From contig NC_087068.1 of assembly GCF_963678635.1 (NCBI RefSeq), positions 38,401,649 to 38,465,648 of the forward strand: a stretch of 64,000 nucleotides of DNA. The letters run 5' to 3'. The notes under the pieces are model-generated. The model was not told the DNA's origin. It did no database searches and saw only the letters and a list, made by a program, of their open reading frames with translations. The translations under genes and the position numbers were made by a program. The stretch's first letter is position 1, and the number at the start of each line of letters is the position of its first letter. Of the stretch, positions 61,640 through 64,000 are shown piece after piece. Origin of the DNA: Symsagittifera roscoffensis. Lineage: Eukaryota > Xenacoelomorpha > Acoela > Convolutidae.

Positions 61640-63097
61640 CTAAACATTCGCAAAACAATATTTCTTCACGGTTAAGCACGGCTTTAATATGGGTCAACAT
61701 GACTGTAATTGGTGCCGGGAACAATTTTTTGGATCCTGAGTCATTCAGTAAGTAGTCTCACAGAAAAAACTTTCGAATCAAGACTGATCACTTAATTACA
61801 AACATAATTGATTTTCATGAACATAGTCAACAGTTAGTTGGAAAAGAGCTAACAGACACCGAAAAAAAAAAATGATTATTTCCAAAAAAAACACGGCCAT
61901 TCCTCATTGACACTTAACCGCATTAGTGTTATGTTGAGAATTGATTAAAAAGTAGACAAACCTGTCCCATAGCGTTTCCAACCACCACAGCTGTTCCGAT
62001 GGTAATCTTGACAGGCAATTGCTGTTCTATGTTAGGTACATCCTCATGGCTAAGCCTCAGCACGGGGTCCAAATGAATAGGGTTTCCTTGTTTGGTCGTC
62101 TTAGAGGAGATTATCTTCACAAGTGCTACTTTCTGATTGAACGTCTGCAGCTCTGAGCACACAATGGCCCACTCTTCTTGATTTTCTTCCAGATACACGC
62201 TCGAAAACTGGGCCACAAAATGAAAAAACTCCTTCATGACTTCTAGAACTAGCTGCATCCTTCCCAACAGGAGAATAACAACTAAGTAACGCGTGTAGAA
62301 CCGAAGCTTCTTCAGCATTCTGTACGAAGTTGGCTCGCCCTCTACATCTTTGAAATAGTTTCGGAGTCGCAAAGCGTTGTAGAAGTTGAAGCTTTCTTGC
62401 AAATACGAAACATCAGATGTTCTGATGTAGTACTGGTAGTACAGTTGACCAACTTTAGAGGCAATTTCTCCAATCTCGCTCCTGCGTAATCCTCCTTTCT
62501 CCACTAGAACACTCCTGTGCCTCTGTTGCATTTTCCAAACTAAGTTATGGATCTCGAAAGTTTTCCCAAACTGGATCTTCCAGGCGTCATGGCCATGGGG
62601 TGGTATGTCTTTTAGGGCATGGAACATGTATCTGGATTTCTCCAAGTTTTCCCGGAAATTTTCCAATATTTCAGCGACCTCGTTGGACGACAACACATGA
62701 CTTTTCTTTGTTTCGTGTTGAGCACCTAATTCGTCGTCTGTATGATTTGCCGCACTGTCATGGGCCCATCTCGATGCTCCTTTTACTCCATGATCTAAAC
62801 CACCATGGCCTGAAACCATAATGGCAATGTTTTTGAGTGAGCTATCAAAAAATGGAGCAAAGCTTGATATGATGTGTTATAGAAGCGAATAATATTCATC
62901 AAATTAGAGACAGACTAAGTTCCAATGGAGCGTGAAAAAATTGGTTTCTAATGGGGCAATTTGTCTCAGTTACCATTGCAATTATCTGCCCAGCAAACAA
63001 CATAAATCATTTGAAACTCACCAGTCAACAGCGAGTCGCTAAAAATCTCTGCGCCAACAACTTCATCTCTAAACGATGTTTTCTTTTTCTTTTTCAT
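60605..63097 (-). CDS. SCAI: Protein SCAI (suppressor of cancer cell invasion homologue)
   Basis: Three exons (63022-63097, 61962-62809, 60605-61639) give 652 aa; the human protein is about 606. In vertebrates SCAI is a nuclear cofactor that represses MRTF/SRF transcription and also acts with 53BP1 in DNA repair. Family blocks in order are YMFHALKDIPPHGHDAWK, then FGKTFEIHNLVWKMQQRHR, IGEIASKVGQLYYQYYIRTS, KLRFYTRYLVVILLLGRM, NAMGQ-VKFNDLSIDMFR across the second intron, KYLLYQPSISSLNNYLSSAF, CLYPGDLFPYTRKPLFLIVE, TLFLADPLMGLCKVCGL and the C-terminal ILKYLFCSYVLRLHRSFKNW. Spacing matches the family. Both introns keep frame. The extra length is mainly a Lys-rich N-terminus and a polar insertion after the central block. 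No enzymatic motif is expected or seen. Confidence 0.95.
61640..61961 (-). other. SCAI: SCAI intron 2
   Basis: CAG|GTTTGT donor; no inserted repeat is recognised. Confidence 0.7.
61962..62809 (-). CDS. SCAI: SCAI exon 2
   Basis: It completes a Gly codon (GTTTCAG|GC) and runs from HGGLDHGVKGASRW to GNAMGQ. Confidence 0.92.
63022..63097 (-). CDS. SCAI: SCAI exon 1 with start codon
   Basis: ATG, then KKKKKTSFRDEVVGAEIFS and DSLLT before ACTG|GTGAGT. It joins exon 2 in phase 1. This exon was too short to show as a long frame. The alternative start inside exon 2's upstream intron (MVSGHGG) would read through the acceptor and is less likely. Confidence 0.75.
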
Positions 63098-64000
63098 TTA
63101 TATGTGCTTAGATTAAAAACAATGCTTTGAAAATGTCTAGAAAACTAACGAGCAAAAAGCAGCTCTAAATCACGGTATGATTTATAAGACCAATTAAAAT
63201 GCTTGCTATTCAGAACAAAATACAACACATTCAATAACACGATTTTTGATTAATAAGTAAAATATTACAAGTGCCCGTTCGTTTAGGTGAAGCAGGAGCT
63301 GTGTTTAAATGAGCAATGTTTATGAAAAAAGACATATAGAAGGCGGAAAATATCATGGTAAAAAAGTTACATTAAGCGTTCTCTCTCACATCGTCAATTA
63401 AGAAAATGGAATTGAATGCACTTTAAGTAGTCAAAATGCACAAAATATGAAAGAAACCATATCGCTGCAGGGCTTTTTAATTTAAAAAGAGTTCAATTAA
63501 AATGGGCCCCTCCGTCATGCGACGTTCCGTGCTCAGGTTGGATAGGGCCATACCAACGCTACATAAATACATCGGCAAACTTTTATGAATAAATCAAGTC
63601 GATTTTAAAGCATCCAGGAGATAATTGTCAATTAAAATCTACCCTCCTCGATTATAGCACAGATGGAATAAAAAAAACGTAATATTTCTGAACCCATGTG
63701 CCTTCCGGTAAAAACAATAAAACAACACTGATTTTCCTGCAGTAGGTAGCCTTCATTTTCATTTTCCCTTTTTGACGAAAATCATTGACTTGTAACAGTT
63801 ACCTTTCGATCAAGTGTCGCGTCATATTGAAACCCCATTGGCCTTGATTGGGATTACAAACAACTTAAAAATGGCTAGTTCGAGAAAATTAGGTCACACA
63901 AAAATGGTTCTGTTACCTCATTTTAGATTTCATTTTACGAACAAAAAAAACATTTAGAATTTTGAAAACCTAGATCAAATTGTTCTAGGTTTTTTACAGT
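63098..64000. other. Upstream region of SCAI
   Basis: It should contain the SCAI promoter. A slightly GC-richer patch lies near 63500-63560. No TATA box, exon or repeat can be called. Confidence 0.45.

Overview
The window is AT-rich nuclear DNA from an animal, probably an invertebrate. The evidence is spliced genes with GT-AG introns (plus one GC-AG intron), long AT-rich introns and intergenic DNA, tRNA-derived SINE-like repeats, and DNA transposons. I cannot name the species from sequence alone.

Four cellular genes are well supported. (1) 714-2830 (+): the last two coding exons of a papain-family, cathepsin L-like protease; its first exons lie beyond the left edge. (2) 16187-18635 (+): a complete two-exon cationic amino acid transporter of the SLC7/CAT group, 594 aa. 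(3) 32760-46710 (-): a complete full-size ABCA lipid exporter in eight exons, about 2412 aa, three quarters of it in one 5.4-kb exon. (4) 60605-63097 (-): SCAI, three exons, 652 aa. A fifth, unidentified gene is represented by a terminal exon at 26615-26813 (-). The genes are unrelated housekeeping-type genes and do not form a pathway.

The rest is mostly repeats. At about 6055-14600 there is an 8.5-kb decayed Maverick/Polinton-like (virus-like) transposon. It has imperfect terminal inverted repeats, a broken protein-primed family B DNA polymerase on + and possible capsid, capsid-associated and adenain-like protease remnants, most of them on -. At 20783-23620 there is a tandem array of about 1.3-kb units. 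Two 1.1-kb elements (24364-25472 and 43512-44598) share nearly the same terminal inverted repeats but have different, internally iterated interiors. Further repeats are a GGGGCGGAT-ended MITE family, several small fold-back elements, tRNA-headed SINEs mostly read on the minus strand, and degenerate tandem arrays between 51 and 57 kb.

Frames, splice sites and motifs were read by eye. Gene structures agree in phase across all junctions. Repeat boundaries are approximate, and the identities of the virus-like fragments rest on short motifs.
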